Positions 30,101-45,100 of a stretch of 64,000 bases of DNA are shown here, piece after piece. The translations under genes were made by a program, and so were the position numbers. The DNA lies in NCBI RefSeq assembly GCF_013373865.1, contig NC_050474.1, positions 17,428,042-17,492,041 on the forward strand. Direction: 5' to 3'. The notes below the pieces were generated by a model. That model had not been told where the DNA came from, ran no database searches, and saw only the letters and a list, made by a program, of their open reading frames with translations. Source of the DNA: Monomorium pharaonis (Eukaryota; Arthropoda; Insecta; Hymenoptera; Formicidae). How positions within the stretch are numbered: the first letter of the stretch is position 1; every line of letters starts with the position of its first letter.

Positions 30101-33100
30101 TTCTGCTGGACACTTTTTCAAGAACTTTTTGCAGAGATCGCGGAGTTCATACTTTACGTCGATGGTTAGTTGTTGATGGGTGCTTTCTAGCAATGTGCAC
30201 AGGCGACATTGTGTAACACAGGGTACAAACGAGTGCTTTCCAACAAATTGACACAATCGTACTATTAGCTAAAGCTAATTGTAAGTTTGACTCCATGTCA
30301 TCACTCCAGATACCAACATTTTAAATTTTTGCATTTGGTATCACCTATTTTTATGTAGATAGAAATATATAATGATAGCAATTTCGAATTTCAGTTAAAC
30401 GGTTAAATTATTTGCATTAAATATTTCTGAAAAATATAATTTTTGAGTGATTACAATTCCGATGTGTTTTTATAAAATCTTTTTGTTAATAAAAAACTAA
30501 AATTAATAAGATAAATAACACAATTTTATTAAAGATTGGTTTCTAAATAATGGAAGATATTAATGCATACTTTATTTAATTATTTATTACAACTGTAAAT
30601 GTATATGATACAATAATCAATATACACTGGCACAAAAAAAAAACAAGACAAAAATTTTGACCGAATTTTTAGGCAATCTTTAAAGAGATGCAACTTTGCA
30701 AAAAATCATCCAAATTACATGTACTTTCTTTTAAATTAAGAAGACTTTACTTTAAAAATCCCTAGGCGAAAGTTTGATTTATTAAGTGTGAACCTTTTGT
30801 ATCGCATAAAAACATGTTTTTTTTTTTTTATTAAAAAAAAGTAAAAGTTTGTTATCATTTTTCACAAGTTACTCGTTAAAATCTTGCTAATTCAGATTCT
30901 TAAAGTTTATTTTTTTTTAGGCAATTTAAAAAAACATGTCAATACGATGTTTTTTGTTGATTGCACACGAGTTTGAAATTTGCACTGCATTTTAGGGTAT
31001 TTAACAAATTAATATAATATTTTTTTTAATATCATGAATTTTGAGTATCAATATAATATTGCACATTGATTTTATTCGTGTTTAACTTAATCATACCGCC
31101 GTCATCAGAGTGACCCGATATGCATCACGTAGAGATTGACAGTCGGATTTTGCACATCATGTGGCTCTGAAATTCATCGGTAGAAATTTGCACTTAATAC
31201 TGATCTGAATATAACGAATAGCTGACGCGCCATTTTATTGAAGTCAACAGAAGCTTGTAGCAGCCTGCTCAGATCACACATAAATATACACATATTCATA
31301 CATAAAAAATAAGTTTGGTTTTCATGCGATACAAAAGGTTCACACTTAACAAATCAAACTTTCGCCTAGGGATTTCCAAAGTAGAGTCTTTGCCCTTTAA
31401 TTTTAAAAAAGTACATGTAATTTGGATGATTTTTTACAAAGTTGCATCTCTTTGAAGATTGCCTAAAAATTCGGTCAAAATTTTTGTCTCGGTTTTTTTT
31501 TTGCGCCAGTGTATATTGATAATTTTACTATTAATTATTACTATTTTTTACACACGTTAACCATGTTAACTATTAATATTAAATATTACATACTGTTATA
31601 ATAAAAAATTTACATAACTTTAATAATTAATGATTATATAATTTTCCAATTACAGCAATAGAAGGATTTATTTGCAAATACTGCAGTGCTATTTCAGCTT
31701 TTATTACTAACCAAATGTTAAATAAATAAAATAATTTATTGTAAACCACTGTATTTCTTATTTAATAAGACTTATTGGAAAAAGCTCAATTTATAAAAAA
31801 TTTTTTTTGAAATTAACTTACACCACAAATCCTTTGATAATTACTACTCTGCTCTTTAGCGGTAAAATAAAGCTAAACAGCGTTCCAGCTACAACTCGAC
31901 ATTGTGTAACATTGTATCACACAGTAACAACAATGTTTCATAGCTGGAAAACACCCAACTTAAACAATATGCGTAAGCAATATGCATAATATAATAAATA
32001 CAATTATTTGTTTTAATTTATTCAATACTAATCTATATATTTATTACGTCAATTTAGATATATTAATTATTTACTGTAAATTACCTATGAGCACAAAGTT
32101 CTCCCATTCTGTAAACCGCTTTTCGATACTGTTGCTGAAATGCACCCATTCCTTGCAGAGAAGTGCCCATGGCAGTTTCTAAAAAATTTTAAGTTACATT
32201 CCCACCCTAAAATCACATATCGTGAAAGCTTAAATTTGTTCTTGCTACTAATTTGCCATTATTCCGTGCTTGGAAAGATTTTTTTCTGTTTTTCTCATAA
32301 ATTTTCAGCTAGCAAAATAACGCAAACTTTGCCGCAAACTCAAACAAATCTTTGCAGCAAAATTACGAGACAAACGTACAATATGATAGCAAATTTGTGG
32401 CAAGAACAGGGCAAATCTTATCAAAGATCGACAAAAATGAAATATTGGACTGATCAGTTTAATATCATATAGTGTGAAATCATACTTGGTTCTCTGTTCT
32501 CGACGAGCCTCTTTTATTTACTTACAAGAGAGCCTCGCGAACCCGAAAATTCTGATTTTAATGAAACTTGGCATAAGTGTAAAGCGGGTAAATACATGAA
32601 TTTAGAAATTATAAGTTGGTGCTTATAAACGGTTTAAAGGGTTGAAACCATCCTTTAAAAATTTAGAGTTTTTGCCTTTTCTCGATATATCTCGTAAACC
32701 AAACAAAATATAAAAAAATGTTTCATACAAAAGTTTTACAGTATAAGTACCTCTAGTTAACTATGTTATTTATTTTTCTAAAAAAAATTTTTTTTAAAAA
32801 CAAATTTTTTTTTGCAAAAAAAATTTTTGGAAAAAAATAAATAGAATAGTTAAATAGAGGTATTAATGCCGTAAAACTTTTGTACAAAACATTTTTTTGT
32901 TTTATTTAGTTTACGAGATATATCGAGAAAACGCAAAAATGTCTCAACTTTGAAGCGTGCTTTCACCCCTTCAAGCCGGTTTTGAACCAAAATAAAACAT
33001 TTCTAAATTAATGTATTTACCCCTTTACATTTATGCCAAGTTTTATTAAAATCAGAAAATTTTCCGTTTGGGCTTATAAATGGTTTGAAGGAGTGAAATC

Positions 33101-36100
33101 CTTCAAAAGTTGAGATATTTTTACTTTTTCTCGATATATCTCGTAAACTAAACAAAATATAAAAAATGTTTTATACAAAAGTTTTACAGCATAAATACTT
33201 TTATTTAACTACGCTGTTTATTTAAAAAAAAAATTTTTTTTTAATTAAAATAAATTTTCAATAAAATTGATTTTTATGTATATAGCATTTATAAAGTAAT
33301 TATACTATCTTATACTATGTTTTATTTATATCATCTATGTGTATATTACGAATGTTATATATTATCTATGTTATAATACATTTATATCTGCATCCCTGTA
33401 TGTATTAGTTTTCATCTAACAGGTGCGCAATATTAGAGTAGTCACGTTGCTTTCACACAGTTCATCAAATGATAAGTCATTCACTACATTTGTTATAATA
33501 TCTTTTATCACATCACGTAATTGTATTTCTTTTTCATTTATAGGCGTTGGTGGAATATGTGTAATTTGATATAAAATAATTAACATATTAAGAACATTCG
33601 CAACATTTATGTGTAACATTATGCTTTGCATAATTAAAAACAATCTAAGAGAAAAATCAAACACACGTTAGACGTGGTGTATTGATCAAGCATACGTTAG
33701 ACTTTATACTAATGTGAAAATGACGCGTAACATCATTAATAAAAATATCAAACTTTGATACGTGATTTCCATTTTATACATATATGATATATACCGTGAC
33801 ATGACGAATATAAAACTTGAATGTGAATTATGTGACGTAGACAAAATAAACTGTGTGAAAGCAACTCTAAGTGACTACTCTAATATTGCGCACCTGTTAG
33901 ATGAAAACTAATACATACAGAGATGCAGATATAAATGTATAGTATTATAACATAGATAACATACACATAGATGATATAAAGAAAACATAGTATAAGATAG
34001 TATAATTACTTTATAAATGCTATATACATAAAAGTTAATTTTATTGAAAATTTATTTTAATTAAAAAAAATTTTTTCTTGAAAAATAAACAGCGTAGTTA
34101 AATGAAAGTATTTATGCTGTAAAACTTTTGTATAAAACATTTTTTTATATTTCGTTTAGTTTACGAGATATATCAAACAAAGGCAAAAACTCTAAATTTT
34201 TGAAGGATGGTTTCAACCCTTTAAACCGTTTATAAGCACCAACTTATAATTTTTAAATTCATGTATTTACTCCCTCTACATTTACGCCAAGTTTCATTAA
34301 AATCAGAATTTTCGGGTTTGCGAGGTTACCTTGTTAGTAGATAAATCCTTTTCACGAGAAATATGCTATCTCGGGGTAGATAGTGAAGTGGTCCTTGTTA
34401 AAACCCAATAATGCAACTCTGTTATATGCATAAAATATGCGTCATACTATTTGCAACAAGCCTTGCCAGCAAAAGCTAAGCTGTTTGCAAACACACCTTG
34501 TCGCAATTTTGCTACAAAAGTATGCTCGACAAGTTTTACTTTGTTCTTGCTACTAATTTGCCGTTATTCCGTGCTTAGCAAGATTTTTTTTGTTCCTTGC
34601 CATAAATTTATTGTCATGTCGTGTGGCAAAGTTTGCTCTGTTATTTGCGTAAATTTTGCATTTTATTGTGCCGGAACAAACTTTGTGATTTCTCTACGTA
34701 TCATTTATGTACAAGTCTTTTTCTATTATTTCTAGCATTGTGTGGTAAAAACTTTAGTCTTAAATTTGCTCGAAACTTTTATAAGACAAAGTAAAGAACA
34801 ATTACTTGTCATAAAATTGTTGTCAAAATTGAAACAATCTTTGTTGTAAAGCTATCACGATATGTAATTTTAGCAGGCTTGACAGGTTGGATTTATTGTC
34901 ATGTTGTATGGCAAAGTTTGCTCTGTTATTTGCGTAAATTTTGCATTTTACTGATTTGGAGTAAACCTTGCCTTACACTTGTCGCAAATGTACTATTTTG
35001 CTGTGTACATACAGCAAGATTTTCGCTAGTTTTAAAACAAATTTGTTATTAATCCGTGCATAACAAAATTTAGCACTATTGACGTAAAGTTTATGTTACA
35101 CCGTAATTTGCATCATTTATGATTTCTTTACGTAATATTTATGTACAAGTCTTTCTTTGTAATTTACAATATCGTATGATAAAACATTTTGTCGTAAATT
35201 TACGCGAAACTTTTACGAGACACAAAGCGAAAGACAATTACTTGTCACAAAATTGTTGTCAAAATTGAAAAAATCTTGCTGTAAAACTTTAACAAAATAT
35301 GATTTTAGCATGCCTAGCTAGCTGAAATTGTTTTAATGTAATTACATATTTTTAAAATATCTTTTATTATAAAAATTAAATAATTTTTAATATCCATGTT
35401 TTGTATAAGAATTATATAATCTATTTGTATTATATTATTCAAGATAGAATATCTGCATAGATTTAAGAAAATGTAGTACCACATATTGCGTTCAATGTAT
35501 GTTCACTAATAAACGGTACTAAATCTTTTGTAACAATGCCTCCCGCATTTTTCAATGATCTTGTCATACTTTCGCCCTCTTCGACTAAAATTTCGACAAA
35601 TTGCTTTAATATATTAAAATGGAATGTAGGAGTTAATATCTTTCGCCGTGAATGCCACTTGGAGCCTAAAAAAAGAAAACATAATGTACAATCGTGTTAT
35701 AATGTTACCACTAACATAAATGACGTTTACATATAATGTACAATTTTTTTGTTTTTTTAAATTTACTAGACCACAACATTGCGCGCGCTTCGCGCGCGCC
35801 ACTTAGCATTTTTATATTGAACATTGCACTTTTTTTTCTTCTGTAATATTACTCTCACACACTTTATCATATTTAATGCCCTTCTCTATCTCACGCTCTT
35901 TCTCCCACTCTCTAAATTATTAATTATAATATTAATGATATTAATTATATTATTTTCATATTGTTCAATATTACTCTTACACTTTACTTTCTTATTTAAT
36001 CCTCTTCTTTATCTCTCACGCTCTCCCACTCTCCTCCCTCCACCCCTCTCTCACTCACTAAACACAAATTAGTGATTATATTATATTTTCATGTTTCTTA

Positions 36101-39100
36101 ATATCACTCTTACATACTTTATCTCCATACTTAATCCCCTTTAAATAAATTAAAAATTATAATATATTATATGTAATGTTACCTGTTAATTTTCAATCAA
36201 TTTTCAAAACTTTCACTTTCTGGCGAACTCTTTAGAAAATTATTGTACGCGTCCGGAACTATAGGAAAACTGTGTTAAAATAAATAAAATTCTCGATATT
36301 CGATTAGCATTTCCCGTCAACCCTCAAAATTCAAGTTTTCCGGAAAATATAATTGTTTAAAAAATGTTTTAATTAATTATATCACCTGAATTCTATAGCA
36401 AATTATTGTACGCGTCCGGAACTATGTGAGAATTACGTTAAAATAAATAGATCAGTCGATATTTGATTAGCATTTCAGGTCTAGCTTTAAAAATTCAAGT
36501 TTTCCGGGCAAAATAATTGTTTAAAAAATGTTTTTATTAATTATAACACCGTAACTTTCCAAAAACTATTGTACGCGTCCAGAACTATATGAAAAATGCG
36601 TTTAAATAAATAGAACTGTTGATATTCGATTAGCATTTCACGTCTAGCTCTCAAAATTCAAGTTTTTCGGGTGAAATAATTGTTTAAAAAATGTTTTAAT
36701 TAATTATATTAACGGAACTCTTTAGAAACTTATTGTACGCGTCCGGAACTATATGAGAATTGCGTTAAAATAAATAGAACTGTCGATATTTGAACAGCAT
36801 CTCACCTTTAGCCCTCAAAAGTCAAGTTTTTCGGGAAAAATAATTGTTTAAAAAATGTTTTAATTAATTATAACACCGTAACTTTTTAAAAAACTCTTGT
36901 AGGCGTCCAGAACTATATGAAAATTACGTTAAAATACATAGATCTGTCGATATTCGATTAGAATTTCAGGCCTAGCCCTAAAATACAAGTTTTTCGGGCA
37001 AAATAATTGTTTAACAAATGTTCTAATTAATTATTTAACCTGAACTTTATAAAAACATATTGTACGCGTCCCGAACTATATGAGAATTACGTTCAAATAA
37101 ATAGATCTGTCGATATTCGATTAGCACTTGTCGTGTAGCCTTAGAAATTCAAGTTTTTCGGTCAAAATAATTGTTTAAAAAATGTTTTAATCAATTATAT
37201 TATCTGAACTTTATAGAAACATATTGTACGCGTCCCGAACTATATGAGAATTACGTTAAAATAAATAGATCTGTCGATATTCAAATAGCACTTGACGTGT
37301 AGCCTTAGAAAGTCAAGTTTTTCGGGCAAAATAATTGTTTAAAAAATGTTCTAATTAATTATATCACCTGAACTTTATAGAAACATATTGTACGCGTCCC
37401 GAACTATATGAGAATTACGTTAAAATAATTAGATCTGTCGATATTCGATTAGCACTTGTCGTGTAGCCTTAGAAATTCAAGTTTTTCAAGCAAAATAATT
37501 GTTTAAAAAATGTTTTAATTAATTATATCACCTGAACTTTATAGAAACATATTGTACGCGTCCCGAACTATATGAGAATTACGTTAAAATACATAGATCT
37601 GTCGATATTCGATTAACACTTGTCGTGTAGCCTCAAAAATTCAAGTTTTTTGGGCAAAATAATTGTTTAAAAAATGTCTTAATTAATTATATCACCTGAA
37701 CTTTATAGAAACATATTGTAAGCGTCCCGAACTATATGAGAATTACGTTAAAATAAATAGATCTGTCGATATTCGATTAGCACTTGTCGTGTAGCCTCAA
37801 AAATTCAAGTTTTTCGGGCAAAATAATTGTTTAAAAAATGTTCTAATTAATTATATCACCGGAACTTTATAGAAACATATTGTACGCGTCCCGAAATATA
37901 TGAGAATTACGTTACAATAAATAGATCTGTCGATATTCAAATAGCACTTGACGTGTAGCCTTAGAAATTCAAGTTTTTCGGGCAAAATAATTGTTTAAAA
38001 AATGTTCTAATTAATTATATCACCGGAACTTTATAGAAACATATTGTACGCGTCCCGAACTATATGAGAATTACGTTAAAATAAATAGATCTGTCAATAT
38101 TCAAATAGCACTTGACGTGTAGCCTTAGAAATTCAAGTTTTTCGGGCAAAATAATTGTTTAAAAAATGTTCTAATTAATTATATCACCGGAACTTTACAG
38201 AAACATATTGTACGCGTCCCGAACTATATGAGAATTACGTTAAAATAAATAGATCTGTCGATATTCAAATAGCACTTGACGTGTAGCCTTAGAAATTCAA
38301 GTTTTTCGGGCAAAATAATTGTTTAAAAAATGTTCTAATTAATTATATCACCTGAATTTTATACAAACATATTGTACGCGTCCCGAACTATATGAGAATT
38401 ACGTTAAAATAATTAGATCTGTCGATATTCGATTAGCACTTGTCGTGTAGCCTTAGAAATTCAAGTTTTTCAAGCAAAATAATTGTTTAAAAAATGTTTT
38501 AATTAATTATATCACTTGAACTTTATAGAAACATATTGTACGCGTCCCGAACTATATGAGAATTACGTTAAAATACATAGATCTGTCGATATTCGATTAG
38601 CACTTGTCGTGTAGCCTCAAAAATTCAAGTTTTTTGGGCAAAATAATTGTTTAAAAAATGTTTTAATTAATTATATCACCTGAACTTTATAGAAACATAT
38701 TGTACGCGTCCCGAACTATATGAGAATTACGTTAAAATACATAGATCTGTCGATATTCGATTAGCACTTGTCGTGTAGCCTCAAAAATTCAAGTTTTTTG
38801 GGCAAAATAATTGTTTAAAAAATGTTCTAATTAATTATATCACCGGAACTTTACAGAAACATATTGTACGCGTCCCGAACTATATGAGAATTACGTTAAA
38901 ATAATTAGATCTGTCGATATTTGATTAGCACTTGTCGTGTAGCCTTAGAAATTCAAGTTTTTCAAGCATAATAATTGTTTAAAAAATGTTCTAATTAATT
39001 ATATCACCGGAACTTTATAGAAACATATTGTACGCGTCCCGAACTATATGAAAATTACGTTAAAATAATTAGATTTGTCGATATTTGATTAGCACTTGTC

Positions 39101-42100
39101 GTGTAGCCTTAGAAATTCAAGTTTTTCAAGCAAAATAATTGTTTAAAAAATGTTCTAATTAATTATATCACCGGAACTTTATAGAAACATATTGTACGCG
39201 TCCCGAACTATATGAAAATTACGTTAAAATAATTAGATCTGTCGATATTCGATTAGCACTTGTCGTGTAGCCTTAGAAATTCAAGTTTTTCAAGCATAAT
39301 AATTGTTTAAAAAATGTTCTAATTAATTATATCACCTGAACTTTATAGAAACATATTGTAAGCGTCCCGAACTATATGAGAATTACGTTAAAATAATTAG
39401 ATCTGTCGATATTCGATTAGCACTTGTCGTGTAGCCTTAGAAATTCAAGTTTTTCAAGCAAAATAATTATTTAAAAAATGTTCTAATTAATTATATCACC
39501 GGCACTTTACAGAAACATATTGTACGCGTCCCGAACTATATGAGAATTACGTTAAAATAAATAGATCTGTCGATATTCAAATAGCACTTGACATGTAGCC
39601 TTAGAAATTCAAGTTTTTCGGGCAAAATAATTGTTTAAAAAATGTTCTAATTAATTATATCACCTGAATTTTATACAAACATATTGTACGCGTCCCGAAC
39701 TATATGAGAATTACGTTAAAATAATTAGATCTGTCGATATTCGATTAGCACTTGTCGTGTAGCCTTAGAAATTCAAGTTTTTCAAGCAAAATAATTGTTT
39801 AAAAAATGTTTTAATTAATTATATCACTTGAACTTTATAGAAACATATTGTACGCGTCCCGAACTATTTGAGAATTACGTTAAAATACATAGATCTGTCG
39901 ATATTCGATTAGCACTTGTCGTGTAGCCTCAAAAATTCAAGTTTTTCGGGCAAAATAATTGTTTAAAAAATGTTTTAATGAATTATATCACCTGAACTTT
40001 GTAGAAACATATTGTACGCGTCCCGATCTATATGAGAATTACGTTCAAATAAATAGATTTGTCGATATTCGATTAGCACTTGTCGTGTAACCTTAGAAAT
40101 TCAAGTTTTTTGGGCAAAATAATTGTTTAAAAAATGTTTTAATTAATTATATCACCTGAACTTTGTAGAAACATATTGCACGCTTCCCGAACTATATGAG
40201 AATTAAGTTCAAATAAATAGATCTGTCGATATTCGATTAGCACTTGTCGTGTAGCCTTAGAAATTCAAGTTTTTCGGGCAAAATAATTGTTTAAAAAATG
40301 TTTTAATTAATTATATCACCTGAACTTTATAGAAACATATTGTAAGCGTCCCGAACTATATAAGAATTACGTTCAAATAAATAGATCTGTCGATATTCGA
40401 TTAGCACTTGTCGTGTAGCCTTAGAAATTCAAGTTTTTCAAACAAAATAATTGTTTAAAAAATGTTTTAATTAATTATATCACCGGAACTTTACAGAAAC
40501 ATATTGTACGCGTCCCGAACTATATGAGAATTTCGTTAAAATAAATAGATCTGTCAATATTCAAATAGCACTTGACGTGTAGCCTTAGAAATTCAAGTTT
40601 TTCGGGCAAAAGAATTGTTTAAAAAATGTTTTAATTAATTATAACGCCGTAACTCTTTAAAAAACCATTATACGCGTACAGAACTATATGAAAACTGCGT
40701 TGAAATAGACATAATTGTCAATATTCGATTTGCATTTCACGTCTAGCCCAAAAATTCAAGTTTTTCGGGCAAAATAATTGTTTAAAAAATGTTTTAATTA
40801 ATTATATTACCGGAACTCTTTAGAAATTTATTGTACGCGTCCGGAACTATATAAGAATTCCGTTAAAATAAATAGAACTGTCGATATTTGAACAGCATCT
40901 CACCTTTAGCCCTCAAAAGTCAAGTTTTTCGGACAAAATAATTGTTTAAAAAATGTTTTAATTAATTATATCACTGGAACTCTTTAGAAAATTATTGGAC
41001 TCGTCCGGAACTATATGAAAACTGCGTTAAAATAAATAAATCTGTCGATATTCAATTAGCACTTCACGTCCAGCTTTCAAAATTCAAGTTTTCCGGGCAA
41101 AATAATTTTTAAAAAAATGTTTTTATTAATTACAACACCATAACTTTTTTAAAAACTATTGACACACGTTTAATCGGCATCGCGGAAAAGCGACAACAAT
41201 ACTTCGAGAGATGCGAGTATTGATGCCATGCCCTTTTTTAGAAAGGATTCTTACTTCTCCCCCCCCCTTTCTCTCTTTCTCTCTCTCTCTCTTTCTCTTC
41301 CTCTCGTATATTTTTTATTTGGCTCTTTTTTCTTTTTCCCTGATTTCTTGTAATTATTTCAATCAGCTATCAAAAGTGACAGTTTGACAGCTGAAAATGA
41401 CACGAAGTAGTTTGACAGCTGGAAATGACACGAAGTGAAGAAAGTCACGACGCACTTAACAACGAGATAGCGAGATAGCCAATCAGCATCTCGGAAAAGC
41501 GGCAACAATAAATTCGATTCGATTTAACATCTCCTTTTTTAGATAGGAACTAGAACATGCACGCGCTTCGCGCGCGCCAACTGTTATTTTTTTATTTGTT
41601 ATTACACCCTGCATAAAATTACTATTGCATATAACATATATACAACTCGTTTATTTTTTAAACATTTCGGCCTTTGAAAAAAGGTTACATAGCTTAATTA
41701 CATAATAACATAGGACTCTTAATGACTATTTACGCTTTTCTTTGTCATTTCTCGTCTTTAATACATTTTTCATCCATTTTGTACCTATATCTACCTCTGA
41801 TAACATTTTCCTAACAGAGAAATTTTGTCTTCGCAATTCTGTAAATTCTTCTAATATTGGTTCTAAAGTCTCTACTTTTAAATTGTATAGCCTACACTTT
41901 TTCCTTTTTCCAATATCTATTCCCTAATGCCTCGTTTCCGCACTTAAATCTCGCTATCATAGACTAACTCCCTACTCTTATTTTACCCCACTAAAATATA
42001 CAAAAGCTTCTCATCTATTTTTATTTCTTTGTACACTCTATTATATTTTGCCCATATTATTTTTTCATATCTTCCTTGTTTTTGTTCGTCTCTGTTTATC

Positions 42101-45100
42101 TTTCTAACCCTTCCAGTGAGAAATAACCATCAAATCGACATCAATTTGATTTGATCAATGCAATTTATATCAATTCTCCCTTAATTTGATATCAATTTGA
42201 TGGGTTATTTTTCTAACTAAGTTATGTATATACATAAAGTTTTTTTATAGAATTCCTGATAAGTTTCAGAAATAGTTCCGTTGATTTATTTAAAAAAAAT
42301 TGATATTTGAAAATATGAGGTGCTATTTTCCCCTGGCACCTCATTAATAAAAATTGAACGTTTTAACAGCAGTTATACTTGCACCCGTAATAGTTCTAGA
42401 GTTTTTGATAGATTTTAACAATAGTTCTGTATTCTACATTAAATATATTTAAACAATTTTTTAATTATACGGCTGGCACCGCACTAAAAAAGTAAACTAC
42501 CATTTTATAGCGAGTTCCAGACGATTACATAGTATTTTTCAATAGTTCAGCAATAGTTCCAAAGCTTTTTGCAGGTTTCGTCGACAATTCCGGTCTTTAA
42601 GCATGTTTAAACAATTTTTTATTTGATCCTGTCTCGCACTATCAGATATGAATACTACGCTATGGTATTTAAACTTCAGCCAATTTTATGGTATTTGATA
42701 GGTATGTGTTAGTAATGTAATTGACATTTTTTAAATTTTAGAGTTGGGTTAGTTAATCTAATTTTTAACTAAGTTAATGAAATTTAATTGATTATGAAAT
42801 GAATTCTATTATGTTAAAAGTTACGTAAATAAATACTAATTCTATTAAATTTACGTTAAGATTAATTTGTTTCTAGTTAAAGTAAAAGTTAATTTTGAGA
42901 AACTTTTTTATATTAAATTAAAAAGTCATATGATTTGTTTAAGTTAAATTACCAACATAATTACAATATTATTTGTCAAATATATTTAATTTTAATATAA
43001 TATTTTATTTGTAAATCAACTTACAATGTCGCTCTATTGTTAACCAGTAATTCATGACATGTATAAATACTTATCCTTAGAGGTTTAGAAAGAGGTTACT
43101 TATAAATACCATTGTTTGTCAAACGAACTGTCGATAAAACCTACAAAAAGCTTTGAAACTATTGCAGAAATATATTGGAGAATGCTGTGTGGTTGTCTGG
43201 AACTCGCTATAAAATTGTAGTTTACTCTTGTAGTGCGGTGCCAGCCGTCTAATAAACAAATCGCCTAAAAATGCTAAAAACCGGAACTGTCGACAAAACC
43301 TGCATAAAGATTTGGAACTATTGCAAAACTATTAAAAAATGCTATGTACTCGTCTGGAACTTGCTATAAAATGGTAGTTTACTCTTGTAGTGGAGTGCCA
43401 GCAATCTAATAAAAAAAATTGTTTAAAAATATTTAAAGATCGAAAATGTCGACGAAACCTACAAAAAGCTTTGTCACTATTGCAGAACTATTGAAAAATG
43501 TTATGTACTCGTCTGGAACTCACTATAAAATGGTAGTTTACTCCTGTAGTGCGGTGCCAGCCGTCTAATAAATAAATTGCCTAAAAATGCTTAAAGACCG
43601 GAACTGTCGACGAAAACTGCAAAAAGCTTTGGAACTATTGCAGAACTATTGAGAAATGCTATGTACTCGTCTGAAACTCGCTATAAAATTGTAGTTTACT
43701 TTTGTAGTGCGGTGCCAGCCGTCTAATAAAAAAATTTTTTTTAAATACTTAAAGACCGGAACTGTCGACGAAACCTGCAAAAAGCTTTGGAACTATTGCA
43801 GAACTATTAAAATATGCTATGTACTCGTCTGGAACTCGCTATAAAATGGTAGTTTACTCTTGTAGTGCGGTGCCAGCGGTCTACTAAAAAATTGTTTAAA
43901 AATACTTAAAGACCGGAACTGTCGACGAAACCTACAAAAAACTTTGTCACTATTGCAGAACTATTAAAATATGTACTTGTCTGGAACTCGCTATAAAATT
44001 GTAATTTATTCTTGTAGTGCGGTGCCAGCCGTCTAATTAAAAAATTCTTAAAAATGCTCAAAGACCGGAACTGTCGACGAAACCTACAGAAAGCTTTGTC
44101 ACTATTGCAGAACTATTAAAATATGTTATGTATTCGTCTGGATCTCGCTATAAAATTGTAATTTATTCTTGTAGTGCGGTGCCAGCCGTCTAATTAAAAA
44201 ATTCTTAAAAATGCTCAAAGACCGGAACTGTCGACGAAACCTACAGAAAGCTTTGTCACTATTGCAGAACTATTAAAATATGTTATGTATTCGTCTGGAT
44301 CTCGCTATAAAATGGTAATTTACTCTTGTAGTGCGGTGTTAGCCGTCTAATAAAAAAATTGTTTAAAAATGCTTAAAAACCGGAACTGTCGACGAAATCT
44401 GCAAAAAGCTTTGGACCTATTGCAGAACTATTAAAACATGCTATGTACTCTTCTGAAATTCGCTATAAAATGGTAGTTTACTCTTGTAGTGCGGTGCCAG
44501 CGGTCTACTAAAAAATTGTTTAAAAATACTTAAAGACCGGAAGTGTCGACAAAACCTGCAAAAAGCTTTGAAACTATTGCAGAACTATTAAAATATGCTA
44601 TGTACTCGTCTGGCACTTGCTATAAAATGGTAGTTTACTCTTGTAGTGCGGTGCCAGCCGTCTAATAAAAAAATTGCTTAAAAATGCTTAAAGACCGGAA
44701 CTGTCGACGAAATCTACAAAAGCTTTGACATTATTGCAGAACTTTTAGAAAATGTCATAAAGTTGACTGAAACTCGCCAAACAGTGGTACTTTACTCTTG
44801 TGGTGCAATGCCAACAGCCAAATTAAAAAACTGTTTAAATATATTTAATGTACAGAACTATTGCTAAAATCTATCAGGAACTTTAGAACTATTACGGGTG
44901 CAAGTAGAACTGCTGTTAAAATGTTCAATTTTCATTAATGAGGTGCCACTGGAAGTTAGCACCTCATTTTTTTAAATTTTATTTTTTTTAATATTTTATG
45001 TATTCGTATGGAACTCGCTATAAAATGGTAATTTACTCTTGTAGTGCGGTGCCAGCCGTCTAATAAAAAAATTGCTTAAAAATGCTTAAAAACCTGATAT

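Noticed and set aside
36200..41160. Regular repeat spacing considered as a CRISPR array
   Set aside because: There are no unique spacers; the whole 164-bp unit repeats head to tail, and this is a eukaryotic genome.
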